This document shows, in pieces, positions 31,642-42,798 of a DNA stretch of 64,000 bases. The DNA is from Lepraria neglecta (lineage: Eukaryota; Ascomycota; Lecanoromycetes; Lecanorales; Stereocaulaceae). Location of the stretch: positions 4,285,501-4,349,500 of the forward strand of contig CM065646.1 of NCBI GenBank assembly GCA_033220425.1, read 5' to 3'. Below the pieces are notes generated by a model that did no database searches, was not told the origin of the DNA, and was given only the letters and a program-made list of their open reading frames with translations. A program made the position numbers and the translations under genes. The number at the start of each line of letters is the position of its first letter. Within the stretch, counting starts at the first letter, position 1.

Positions 31642-34600
31642 TCATTTCTTCCTCCCTTTTCCTTTACCCTTTGTCCCGGTCCCGTTGGATGATACACTTA
31701 CAGCCCTCGAAGTCTGCCCGGAGCTGGCTTTGCTGCCTGTCTTGACGGCGTCGAGTGGCTTGTTCTGCAGATGGCAAATGTTAGCGATGCTAGATCAACG
31801 ATGCTAGTGTGTAGGATGTACCTTGACGCCATTCTTCGCCTTCTTCTTCACCGGTGCAACATTCTCTTCGTCCTCATCATCTTCATCTCTAGCTCTACCT
31901 CGGTGACCATTAGCCATCTTTCCTTCGCCGTTTTCGAACTCGCGAGCGACGGTAGTCAGGAGCGTAGCGCATCTACGTCCAATCTCGATTGGTGTGCGGC
32001 TGAGGAAGAACCAATCGAAGCGGAACAAGGGACTCTCGCGGATCTCTTCTCGAATCTTATCGTAGATACCCTCACCATCAACGCCGTACCGGTCTAGCAT
32101 GACGAGAAGAAAGCGATCTTCCTCTTCAGTATAGACCTTCTTGTTGGTAGTCGAAACTGAGTAGTTGAGCTTAAGCTGTTGAAGAGGCACGCGGTACATC
32201 TCCATCTTTCGCTTTAGCATTTTCCTCTGGTGGTTGAGCTTTCGAGCTTTTTCTTCCCCAGCTTCGATGGTACCAATGTACTTGGGGTAGTCCTGGATTT
32301 CGGTGAACTTCTGCCAGAAAACCGCAGCATACTCTTTAATCTCCTTCGCATTCTTGCCGTCAACTTCTTCTGCGATCCCATCATAGTTCTTTCTTCCGTA
32401 CCTAGCAGAGCCGTTGACGAATTGTTGGAAGTCTCTTCGATTCCAGTCGGCAAAACCTTGCTGAGACATCTCCTCTTTTTGTTGCTGCTCCTTCTCAGTC
32501 AGAGGTTCAGCGTTGTCGATCTCTCGCTGCTCAAGATCTCGCTCCGACTCCTTTTGAGCCTCATCCATGTCATCGTCATCTGGTAACGGAGCCTTGTAGC
32601 CGATCTCCTTACGGAACCAAGCTGTTTCGCGTTCCTGCAGAAGTCGAAGAGCTGGAGGGAAGAATTGGTAGTCGTGTATCTGTATTTGTCTTGGTGCACG
32701 CGGCGCTTTGGGTTTATTGTCGGCGGTTCTCCCGCCCGTGGACAGAGCTTGCCGGTAATATTTATCCATGGAGTAAGACTGCTCTTTGCGCTCACGCTTG
32801 GATGGGTTGATCCAAGCTATGCCTACATCTTTTCGGACCTTGCCTGTGAAGTCTTGCCCGTTCCATTCGTAGGCGTTTTCTGACGTGAAGTTCTGTAGAT
32901 CATCAATTCCGAGCTTCTCGTATCTGGCGTTTAGTTCTTTCGTACGCTCTTCACCGTGCTGGAGGATTGAGTCAATGTCATCGTCGGAGAGATCAGACTT
33001 GCTTCCAAGTAAACCAGTTGCGCCTTTGCTCTCAAACACAGCGGCTGCGCCGTGCTGAATCATGTTAACTAGATCGTCTTTGGATGCCGCTGCTTTGGCA
33101 GCCTGTTGAGCTCGGCCTTGCTGGATGACTAGTTGATCAAGACGAAGCTTTTGGGCAGCCCGCTCAAGCACTTTCTCCTCTATGGCATGCTCGGTGACGA
33201 ATCGGAAAACCACGACTTGTTTGGTCTGCCCTATTCGATGAGCTCGATCCATGGCTTGCAGATCTGCTTGCGGGTTCCAGTCGCTGTCGAAAAGTATTAC
33301 AATGTCGGCACTAGTAAGATTGATGCCCAGACCACCCGCGCGAGTGGTCAACAAGAATATGAACTTCTCTGACCCAGGCTTGTTGTATTCGTCAATCCCG
33401 GCTATTCGGTCCTCATGTGCAGTGGATCCATCTATCCTACAATACTTGTGCTCGCGGAACACGCAGTAATCTTCCAGAATATCGAGGACTCTGCTCATCT
33501 GGGAAAAGATGAGAACTCTACTACCCTGCTTCTTCATGCGAGTGAGGATCTTGTCTAGCATGACCATTTTGCCAGCATTGAAGACCAAATGCTCGTCGGT
33601 AGTGTATGGAGGGCCAGGTTCGGCGCCTTCGAAAAGGTATGGGTGGTTGCAGCATTTTCGCAGCTGCATTACGATGTTGAGTAGACGTGTCTTTGACTCG
33701 CGCTTCCCCGCAGCGCCGTTGACAGCATCTATGTCCTTCTCAAGAATCTTCTTGTACCACCTGACTTGCATCTCCGACATCCCAATGTAGAGGTTGATTT
33801 CTTTCTTTGGCAGCAAGCTCTTCTCGACATCGCTCTTGACTCTCCGCAACAAGAAAGGCCTTAGGACACGGTGCAACTGCTGAACTACGGTGTCTTGATC
33901 CTCGTTCTGACCTGAAAACCATTGATCGAATGCTTCTGAGTCTCCAAACACGTCAGGAAGCAAGAAATTCAACAAGGCCCAAAGTTCGTGCAGGTTGTTT
34001 TGTAAAGGAGTGCCGGTGATGAGCAAGCGATTTCGGGAGTTGAAAAGCCGGATGATCTGAGCAAGAGAAGACTCTTCATTCTTTATCCGATGTGCTTCAT
34101 CAATGATTATGTACTCCCAAGCAAATTTCTTCAAGTGAGCTTTCTCTCGAAGGATCATTTCGTAGCTTGTAATGCAGACATCGAACTTCTCGTCAATGAG
34201 ACGGTCATTGATCAATTGGTGTCGCTCGTCCTTGGCCCCCTGCAATATCAAGACATTGACTTCCGGAGTCCACATAGTGAATTCTCGGTTCCAATTGTCA
34301 AGCGTTGACTTTGGCACAGTGATCAGATGAGGGCCTTTGATGCCGCAAACGTGTCGGAGATATCCTAGGAATGCAATGGTCTGCAAAGTCTTTCCCAAAC
34401 CCATCTCGTCGGCCAGAATCCCAGATATGCCGTTCTCGTGTAACGACACAAGCCAATTGAGTCCGGATACTTGGTAGTCGCGCATCTGCCCATGCTTGAT
34501 GAATGCTGGCGATTCCCGGAACACAGTCTCTGCCTGTCCACCCCGCTTTTCGTCCTTTAAAAGCTCGGCGTCCTCCTCTTGCTCAGTTCTCCGTCGTCGC

Positions 34601-35324
34601 TCACCAGCTGCTCCGCCCGCTCTAGCATGTCCTTTCTTGGCCTTTTGTGCAACTTCGTCGTTCTGGCGGTCGATTGTAGCCATAATCTCTTTGATTCGGG
34701 GGTTCGGGCTAGCATCGATGAAGTGGCGGAATAAGTCTGTCAAGCCTAACAGGTAGCGGAAGCGTCTGATCGTGTCATCTTCCTATCGCGTTGGGCCAAT
34801 TAGTGAAAGACCCAAGAAACAATATATCAAGCAATATAGCATTGTACCTTAGATTCATCCAGCCGATTATGCTTCTTGCCAAAAATATTCTTCCGTAAAT
34901 TCGTGGCTTCTATTCTCCTCTTGCGACCGTCCGGTTGGAAAACGCCCTCTGCATCACTGGTAGCCGTTGTATTGGGATTGGTATCGGAGTCCTGCAACAA
35001 GAGTAAGCATTTGATTGAAGATGAAACGCGGACCGAGGAAAGTGTGATACTTACAGAATAATCTGGAGTGTCTTGGTTGTACTAGTGGAACATGATCAGC
35101 AAGGCTCTTCTCCGGCTACCGGTTCTCCTATCGGTCTATAGGACATGCAGAGCAGAAAAAACGTGTAAGCTTGGGGGAATGGGGAAACGACGAACCATTA
35201 TACTGTCATTATCGGTTTCTGCTGCTTTACGGCCATTTGGACGGTCGTTGTAATCAGTCATAGACGTGTCTGAAGGCGTGGTGCCATTGGATCTGGAGGC
35301 GCGGGCTTTGCTGGAGGGCGCCAT
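31642..35324 (-). CDS. ISWI-family chromatin-remodelling ATPase
   Basis: Five exons: 35324-35196, 35081-35055 (a 27-nt microexon encoding YNQDTPDYS), 34991-34848, 34782-31822 and 31764-31642. They total 1127 residues. The protein has a DEMGLGKT Walker A motif, an [14 protein letters not shown] Walker B box and a helicase C half ([33 protein letters not shown]). The HAND-SANT-SLIDE module that binds linker DNA and the H4 tail follows, ending in the SLIDE region ([17 protein letters not shown]). The C terminus is basic (KGKGKGRKK). It slides and spaces nucleosomes in the nucleus. The last exon is needed: without it the frame ends early at KVHPTH. An alternative ATG 42 bp upstream is in frame. 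Whether it is the ISW1 or ISW2 counterpart is not decided. Confidence 0.95.
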
Positions 35325-35882
35325 CCTCCCAGATGCTAACGGCTGTTCAACCCCGACTAAGGGCAAAGCGCGAATTGATATTGATGATTTAAAGAGGTCT
35401 ATGTGAGGTTCTGGGATGGGACTAGCTTTGGGGGACGTGTAGAGTGAGTTGTTGATGGCTTGAAACGTGTTGTTGTGCAGTAAAGGGTGGTGAGAAAGGT
35501 TGTAATAAAATGATTGCCAGGTAGTATGAGCTCTCGCGTACCCTCTAAACCTCGCTAGTCGGCTAAACTCTCACCGAGTGGCCCGTCCTCCGGTAGCGGC
35601 TCAGAATGCTTAGAGTACTGTTGCTGTCAGATGCTTTCGGAACAACCACCTTAGCATCGCTTGTACAGTCAGACTGCTTCGTGTTTCTTCGCACTCTCTT
35701 ATAGATTTATCAGAGTACTGCGCCTGCACTGCGTGTTGACACTTATCAAATTCGCCCTCGTCTTGTCACTATTGAACGCCCTACTTCGGCCCGACGACAA
35801 CTCTTACTCGAACAACATCCTTTTCAAATTTCAACCCTTCCGATACACGTCGAACTAGTACAACCCTAGGGATTCTTCTGCT
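35325..35882. promoter_or_regulatory. divergent promoter region (ISWI / DUF4588-like)
   Basis: 558 bp between divergent start codons. Pyrimidine-rich tracts precede the plus-strand ATG at 35883, as is common for fungal constitutive promoters. No specific site is called. Confidence 0.4.
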
Positions 35883-36704
35883 ATGGACTCGATGAGAAGT
35901 CTCAACAGCTCTCTGCCTCGATCATCCTCAACCAGACGGTCAAACCCACCTCCAGAACAGCTTATCCAATCCTTCAAGACAGCCGCTCTCTCAGTCACAA
36001 ACCTCTACAAAACAGCTGCAGCAGATCAGATACGAGCTCGTGAAGCTGGATACCAAGACGCACTCGATGATCTGCTGGTCTTCCTCGACAAGGAAAACCT
36101 AGGCTTGGATGACGGGGAAGGGTGGAAGGTTCGAAAGTGGGCTACTGAACGGTTGGATGGCAGTCCTGTGGGCCACACCGCGAGTGACAGCGATGAAGAT
36201 CGAGGGGAAACTACAAGGAGGGCTAGGAGCAGTTCCCCTGTAACACAGCATTCAACAGGTCTGGAAGCAGAACCCATAAGGCAGCCCTCACGATCAACCT
36301 CACCAGTACGGGCAGTGTCTGCTCCTATGCCTCCACCACCAGCTCCTCAACAAACCAGCAATCCTTTCCAAGCACCTGACACGTTTTCATTCCGATCGGC
36401 AATCCCTTACCCTCAAGATATGGATACGCAAACGACAGACACAACACGTCAAGCGGAGCCACAATTACAAGGGCAAATACCTACGTCTAGCCCTGCCGTA
36501 CGGGTCGAAGTGCTCCCTCGAGGACCTCGAACACCTCATCGAGGAACCCGGCACACGACCAGACAGGCCGGCGGTCCTCGGACTCTCGGATCAGGCGCAG
36601 GATCGAAGCGGAGGATTACATTTGGAGACTACTTTGATATTGGGAGCTTAGGGGATGGGAAAGATGGACAGGGAGGAGGCGGCAAGCGAGGCCGCTTCAC
36701 ATAA
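35883..36704 (+). CDS. DUF4588/C16orf72-like nuclear protein
   Basis: Intronless, 273 residues. The conserved part is at about residues 22-92: a helical LIQSFKTAALSVTNLYKTAA segment, then GYQDALDDLLVFLDKENLG and a WKVRKWATERLDG helix. I take this as the small conserved domain of the DUF4588/C16orf72 (HAPSTR1-like) family. The rest is disordered Ser/Pro/Thr/Arg-rich sequence, with a conserved-looking short motif near the end (KRRITFGDYFDIGSL) and a Gly/Lys/Arg tail that could act as a nuclear localisation signal. The family is linked in animals to stress signalling; the fungal role is unknown. The assignment is from memory of the motif pattern and is moderate. Confidence 0.7.
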   Translation: MDSMRSLNSSLPRSSSTRRSNPPPEQLIQSFKTAALSVTNLYKTAAADQIRAREAGYQDALDDLLVFLDKENLGLDDGEGWKVRKWATERLDGSPVGHTASDSDEDRGETTRRARSSSPVTQHSTGLEAEPIRQPSRSTSPVRAVSAPMPPPPAPQQTSNPFQAPDTFSFRSAIPYPQDMDTQTTDTTRQAEPQLQGQIPTSSPAVRVEVLPRGPRTPHRGTRHTTRQAGGPRTLGSGAGSKRRITFGDYFDIGSLGDGKDGQGGGGKRGRFT

Positions 36705-37461
36705 TGACTGAGTTGCTTTGATGTTCATATCTCGATGCCTGCTTCTGCACATATGGGAGCGTATGAAGGATAGACCTGCATAGAGGGATTCATAGCGTGA
36801 GAGTGATGGAGTTTTTGTTCAGCGTGGACATGAGATAGGTTGATTCTTTTGGTGGATACCCAAGCATTACTTTGGCTGCATCTAGTTTCATCGATACAAA
36901 TATGCAATTTTCTCAATCTGAATACAATTAGTGATATCTTTACGGGTTGTGACCCTCTGCTATTGACCAACAATCTGGTATGCTACCCATATATGGCGTT
37001 TACATTTGCTCGATTAGATGTAAGATTGGCAGATCTCTAGGGTATTTAGCCCTTGCTCTCGGGCGATGACCTGGCATACAGCCCGCGTATTGCGCTTATC
37101 TTAACTCAATGACAATGAATTCGAGCATATATTGTAGGCACAAGCCCCGGAAAACTTCCATATTCGAGCGCCGCATGATGCAATCTGATTCATTGTTCGT
37201 GGATGTGTCCATAGCCGTAGCCATAGCCAGAATGAGTCCATCCACAACCTCCCGATCCTTGCAATCGTTCCATTTATGATACACAGAACCATCTTCCGAG
37301 CTACTCAACCCACTCCTGACACTGCCATCCTTGCCAAGCTTCTGAATGGATCCCGAACGCATTCCTTTATGGCCGTATGTGAGCCCACACCAACAGCACC
37401 GGACACCTCCCATCCCCAAGTTTCCCGGGATCCTTTCCTGGAAGTTGCCTTTTCCCAATTC
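36705..37461. other. intergenic, no gene recognised
   Basis: Between the stop codons of two convergent genes. A minus-strand frame of 120 codons (37096-37458) directly follows the DMO2-like stop, but it has no recognisable features and is probably 3' untranslated sequence. Confidence 0.4.
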
Positions 37462-37835
37462 TCAATTTACCAGTCGATACAGTCCCATCCCAACAAAGCT
37501 TAGTGACAGAAGCCCAGTGCCCATCATTCTGGCTCTCACGCCTCCCAAACCTCCACTCTTCCTTGCTATTTCGTTCCTCCGCGCTGTCAGTTGAGCCTTG
37601 CCCGAGTAGTAAATGTAGCCACCAAGTCCGATGAATGCAGCTGCTCCTAAAGTCTTTGTTCAGCCATGTTCTGTTTGGGTTTGATAGTGGGCGGAAAGAA
37701 CTGACCTGTCAATCTACAAGCCAAGCAGTCATCTTTGTCTTCCTCTAAGATCTTGGAAAGCTTCTCTGGTTGCTGAAGACTAATGAGACGCTGATTGGGC
37801 GCGTTCGATGGTGGCTTTTCTTGAGGCGAGGCCAT
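37462..37835 (-). CDS. DMO2/DMAC1-like small mitochondrial membrane protein
   Basis: Two exons, 37835-37706 and 37646-37462, joined by a 59-nt intron (GTCAGT...TAG), give 104 residues. The N-terminal third is soluble and ends in a paired-Cys motif, EDKDDCLACRLTG, split by the intron. Two hydrophobic segments follow (AAAFIGLGGYIYYSG and GTGLLSLSFVGMGLYRLV) around a basic loop. A Cys-x2-Cys motif followed by two short helices is typical of the DUF4536/DMAC1 (DMO2) family, small inner-membrane proteins connected with respiratory complex I assembly in animals. The spliced exon is too short to stand out by itself. It is divergent from AP-3 mu, with 227 bp between starts. Confidence 0.82.
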
Positions 37836-38062
37836 ACTCGTTGACTGATGAGCCTCTAAAAAGTAATTCTCATCTCCTGCATCTCAGCTGCCCGTAAAGA
37901 CTGTGGGCTCCGAACATAGTTTTGTGCTGGATATGTCAAATTTGTAGCTCCGCTCGAGGTCAAAATACGGCGGAATCGTACAGCCTTACCCGCCCCTGCG
38001 CTATGATTGGCTGCTCACCAATCATCGACTCCGATGCTCTCTATCAAAATGTTCACATCATG
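37836..38062. promoter_or_regulatory. bidirectional promoter with inverted CCAAT pair
   Basis: Only 227 bp separate the two start codons. It contains GATTGG (38005-38010) and CCAATC (38018-38023), an inverted pair of CCAAT boxes 7 bp apart, between the two genes. This is the binding motif of the HAP/CBF complex. Function is inferred from position. Confidence 0.5.
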
Positions 38063-39812
38063 ATGAGCAGCGCCATAGAGGCGCTTTACGTCTTTAGTCA
38101 ACACAAGTATGGATCAAAATTTCTGGTCCTTCCCCCCTAAATCTACACTAACGTTTACACAGTGAGCCCATCCTCGAACATGTCTACCGCTCAAGACCGG
38201 CTCCTTCTCGAGTCATTCTCCCTCTTTACCTCGCACATCCTAGCCCACGGCCCTCATTGATCTACCTGCCCAACATCAACCCACCTACAGTCCTCTTCTC
38301 TGTCACCCACAATAATCTACTATTCCTCTCGCCTGTCTCTACTGAGACGGAATCATTATTCGTTCTCGAATTCATACATAGGGTCATTGATGTCCTAGAA
38401 GAGTTTATTGGCGACCCATTATTGTCAAATAAGATAGAAGGAAGCTACGATGTTGTCGCCCAGCTACTCGGCGAAATGTGCGACGCCGGTAGCGTCTGCA
38501 ACACCGAGCCGAACGCCTTGAGAGATGATGTCGAGGTATCTGGATTCTTGGGGAAATTATTAATCGGAGTAGGCTTGCCGGGGTATGATACTAGCACGCG
38601 GAACAAGAATGGATCAGGGGCTGATAGGCGTTTCTTAGGTCATCACCAGCTCTCACACCCGCAGGTAGCTTGAAACAACAATTAAGTCTCAACCCAGTGA
38701 ACACTGGCCCAGCCATTCCCTGGCGCCGCGCCAACGTCCGTCACACAAGTAACGAGCTTTACGTCGACATCGTGGAAACACTGTCCGTTACACTCGCACC
38801 TTCCGGCCGGCCATTGGCAGCCTTCGCCAATGGATCCATCGCATTTACGTCTAAAATCTCTGGCGTACCGGATTTACTACTCACTCTATCTGCCTCTGGT
38901 GGTAAGCTAGGGTTAGAGAAGGCCATTGAGCTGCCCGTCTTCCATCCATGTGTACGCCTGGCGAGATGGAAAGAGCGACCTGGAGAACTGAGCTTCGTCC
39001 CACCAGACGGCAAATTCATGCTCGCTGGCTATGAGGTAAATCTGATGCCATCAATTCTCGATGTGAAGTCCTTGTCTAGCAACAACCTTCAGCTACCGGT
39101 TTCTATTGAGGTATCGAAGTCGCTTGGGCCTACAGGGTTAGACTTTGAAGTCCGCTTAATCCTGTCTTCGACTTTCCCCGGCGCTTCGTCGTCGGCGCCG
39201 ACATCGAGACCGAACCTTGGTACACGAGGATCTGGGAGGTCAACTCCAATCTTTGGCAGCAGCGCTAATGGCCCTACTTTGCAAGCCGTGGTTGTCACCG
39301 TACCAATACCTGCAGCTGTACGAAACATCACAGACTTGCGAGCAAGTCGAGGCGAAGCTTACTATACTCCCGCTGAGAGTGTAGTTGAATGGCGTGTTCC
39401 GACCAAAGATGCAGCTCCCTCAGGCAGTGCAACGCTTCGATGCACAATTGTTGGTCCTTTGGCAGATGAGGACGAGGATGGAACAAATGGTTTCTCTTTT
39501 GATCCAGCGAATGGCAGCTATGATGAGAAAGAGGATGCCTATCAAAGCTCTAGTTTAGAGCCAGCCAAGCCGACTTATACGAAAGAGCAGAAGGAACATC
39601 GTGATCAGCGGAAGGTTCAGCAAAATGCACCCTTGATGCCGTCTTCCGCTTCAGTGAGTTTCAGCGTAAAAGGGTGGCTAGCTAGTGGCATAAAAGTTGA
39701 CGGGCTCGTTGTCGACACGAGGAAGAGTAGGGGCTTGGGCGAGGGAGTGAAACCCTATAAGGGCGTGAGGTATTTGACGGTCAGCAGGAAAGGAATAGAA
39801 ACAAGATGTTGA
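38063..39812 (+). CDS. apm3: AP-3 complex mu subunit
   Basis: Three exons: 38063-38106, 38163-38582 and 38669-39812, giving 535 residues. The short first exon encodes MSSAIEALYVFSQH. It joins NEPILEHVYRSRP to start the N-terminal longin-like domain of a medium adaptin. The C-terminal part opens with NTGPAIPWRRANVRHTSNEL, followed by ELYVDIVETLSVTLAPSGRP, the mu homology domain that reads YxxPhi cargo signals. The AP-3 complex sorts cargo from endosome or Golgi to the vacuole. The second acceptor (GGTAG|C) was chosen because it keeps the frame; the nearby GCAG would put a stop in frame. A Ser/Pro/Gly loop (about residues 345-370) interrupts the mu domain. Confidence 0.92.
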
Positions 39813-40046
39813 TCACCATATTATCTACGCATTGAACGAAGCCCTCATAAGATTCACTCAAGTCCCTCAATTGGGCGAGGTTGCGTTTCAACGCGCGGCT
39901 GATAGGGCTGGATCGGTCCTTATCTTATCGTTGCCGAGGTTCTCCACTTCCATACAACTTCACAGCTGAGAGCTCTGCCTGCACTTCAAGTTTGCAACAT
40001 CCAACCTCATCGAAGCTTTGTAGACATTCTTGAGCTACGCGACAAC
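39813..40046. promoter_or_regulatory. upstream region of aldehyde dehydrogenase gene
   Basis: 234 bp between the AP-3 mu stop and the next start in tandem orientation. It should hold the promoter of the dehydrogenase gene. No specific site is called. Confidence 0.4.
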
Positions 40047-41707
40047 ATGGCTTCCATACCTCAGCTCGAGTTCACAAACAAAGATGCTATCCCAGACATT
40101 GTCAATGGCGTTCGTTCCACTTTCCACACCCAGAAGACAAAGCCGCTTGAGTTCAGATTAGTCCAGCTTCGAAAGCTCTACTGGGGGTGAGAACCTCTTT
40201 TTCAAAACGTGTGTGGTTTGCCAGCTGACCTCTATCAGGATGATAGACAATCAAAAGGCAATTGCGGCAGCTTGCAAGCAAGACCTCGGAAAAGGGCATT
40301 TCGAAGCCAACCTAATGGAGCTGGACTTCTGTACGCAAACGATCATATACTGCTGCAACAATCTCGAGAAATGGGCGAAGGACGAGACTGCAAAAGATAT
40401 ACCCTTTGCCAATAAGCTATTGTTTCCCAAAATTAGGAAGGAACCGTTAGGATGTGTCTTGATTATTGGGTCAGTAGCTAAGTTTCCTTTGGGAAAGCAT
40501 TTACTAATCTAGTCGCAGACCTTACAACTTCCCCGTCAATCTCTTGATCGCTCCTCTCGCTGGCGCCATTGCCGCAGGATGTACTGTCGTCCTCAAGCCC
40601 AGCGAGAACGCGCCGAATGTCGCAGTTGTCCTACAAAAAGTGATTGAAGGCTATCTCGACCCGTCATGCTACAGAGTCATCCAAGGAGCCATACCAGAGA
40701 CCACGGCTTTGTTAGAGCAGAAATGGGACAAGATTTTCTACACTGGTGGTGCAACCGTAGGCACAATTATCGCGAAGAAAGCCGCAGAGACCCTCACACC
40801 GGTAACACTGGAGCTTGGTGGTCGCAACCCAGCCATCATTACCAAGAACGCCGATATTCGTCTTGCAGCGCGAAGACTTCTCTGGGGTAAAATCGTCAAC
40901 GCAGGCCAGGTCTGTGTATCACAAAACTACACCCTCGTTGACAAGGAAGTTCTCGACCGCTTCGTAGCCGAAATGAAAACAGCAATGAAAGAGTACTACC
41001 CGAATGGCACGCGCAACACCGACGATTTCGGCCGCATAATCAACGACCGCCAATGGCAGCGTCTAAAGAAAATGGTTGACGAAAGTAAAGGAAAGCTCCT
41101 CATGGGCGGTGAAATGGACGAGAGTGATAGATACATTGAACCGACTATAATCCAAGTCGACTCACAGACTGACAGCCTTCTCGTTGATGAATCTTTCGGA
41201 CCCCTCATGCCTATCCTACCAGTCAACAACCTCGACGAAGCCATCCGCATTGCGAACGAAGTCCACGAAACACCGCTAGGGCTCTACCCCTTCGGCAACA
41301 AAAAAGAAACCGACCGCTGTCTGCGCGAGATCCGCTCAGGTGGCGCCTCCGTGAATGACGGTTTCATGCACGGCTCCCTCCCCACTATGCCGTTCGGCGG
41401 TGTGGGTGATTCCGGCCAAGGCGCCTACAGAGGCCAAGCGAGTTTCGATTGCTTTACGCATAGGCGAAGTATCACGTCTACGCCTTCCTGGTTGGAAGGT
41501 ATGATGAGCGTGCGGTATCCGCCTTACACAGGGAAATTGGAGAAGATGAGGTCGATGGGGAATTTGAAACCGAATTTTGATCGAGATGGGAATGTCAAAT
41601 TCAGTTTGGTTTCGTATGTCCTGAGTCTAGGGGCGGGGAGCAAGACTGGTGGGTTGATTCGATATGTGCTTGTGTTACTTGGTAAGCTGAAATCCTTAGC
41701 TTCTTGA
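40047..41707 (+). CDS. class 3 (fatty) aldehyde dehydrogenase
   Basis: Exons 40047-40186, 40239-40469 and 40519-41707, with GTGAGA...CAG and GTCAGT...CAG introns, give 519 residues. It has the NAD-dependent ALDH fold: PYNFPVNLLIAPLAGAIAAG, KPSENAP, FYTGGATVGTIIAKKAAE, the general-base Glu in VTLELGGRNP and the nucleophile Cys in NAGQVCVSQNY. The C terminus has a hydrophobic segment (VSYVLSLGAG...LIRYVLVLLG) like the membrane anchor of fatty aldehyde dehydrogenases (Hfd1) and of the fungal carotenoid enzyme beta-apo-4'-carotenal oxygenase. No other carotenoid gene is nearby, so fatty aldehyde oxidation is the simpler reading. Confidence 0.92.
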
Positions 41708-42798
41708 TGCACCGGTTGCTGACAGGTCGCAGCTGCGTTGGGGCTGCGGCAGTATCTTGGCTGAAGTACTCGTATCGGGACGACGAAACGAACGAGCGAG
41801 TGGATTGGATATTCTCGACCGTATTCGTATTCAAATGTCGGCGGCTTGGGACCGTTGGACAGGATCATAGACAGCGTGTACCAAGCATGACTTTTACGTT
41901 CTGAAACAAAGATCTTTCTTCGACATGTGGCAATTGAATAATCGCTCTTGAGCAGATGCTGTTCAATCTTTTGCTCTGGTTGACCTAGAATTCTAGACAA
42001 GACAGGCTTATTTTCTCCCATCACTTGAGAAGGCACCGCTCAACCTTTGGCTCCGTTTTTCCTAAGACCTGCTCTCCCTCCGCTCCCAAGCCGGAAAGGA
42101 CGACTTTCCACGTCTTCTTGAGCACCAAATACTATGCCTCCTGATCCTCCTAGGTGATTTACCCGCTGTTTGCTATTTACACTGAGCAGAAACAGATATA
42201 CTCTGTACTGCTTAGAAGCAGCCGCATGTCGGAATTCTACTGAGTCTGAACTAGGAACTATTCTCGTTCTGCTCATACTAAGTAGGAAAGACTCAATTCT
42301 CAAGTCCGATTGGATACTACATGTCTCGTCTGCTACTCCTCGAAGGCGATAAGTTCTCGATTTGCTGCCCATACTGAGCAGAGACAGATATCTTTTGTAC
42401 TGCTTCGAAGCAGACAAGTGCCGATGGTTTGATCAGTTTGAGCTAGAAACTGTTCTCTTTCTGCCATTCTAAGCAGCAAACCCCCAAAATTTGTGTCCCT
42501 GTGAGTGGACATTGTCTTGTCTGTTGCGTCCCCCAAACAAATACCCCTCTAACCCCCGCTTCTCCTGAGCAGAGGAGATCGTATTTCCTATCCTCTTAAG
42601 CAAAACAAACACCACGACATTGAACAGCTAGAAGAAGGGTTGCCTCGATTAGGTATAGTGTTTCGCCTGTAGTTTCGCTTTTGCTGTAACGTGAAACGGT
42701 CCATCATATAAGCCATGGATGTATGTACGTCTATACCGGTGACAACTCCTATATAAACTACCAGAAAGATGTATAAGTCGCACTATAACGTAAGAATC
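41708..42798. other. intergenic between convergent genes, with degenerate direct repeat
   Basis: Contains an approximately 191-bp-period direct repeat (see 42168-42480). Open frames here are spurious. No gene is recognised. Confidence 0.5.
42168..42480. repeat. degenerate tandem repeat, period about 191 bp
   Basis: Two copies (42168-42290 and 42360-42480) share ordered blocks: a TTTGCT start, ACTGAGCAG, ACAGATAT, TGTACTGCTT, GAAGCAG, GAGCTAGAAACT-like and CTTTCTGC-like strings, ending AAGTAGGAAA / AAGCAGCAAA. Many differences are transitions. Further similarity after each copy suggests a third, more decayed unit to about 42600. Confidence 0.7.

Noticed and set aside
36960-37461. A 120-codon minus-strand frame (37096-37458) just after the DMO2-like stop
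   Set aside because: No recognisable domain or composition, and it lies where the 3' untranslated region of the upstream gene should be. No second exon could be attached.
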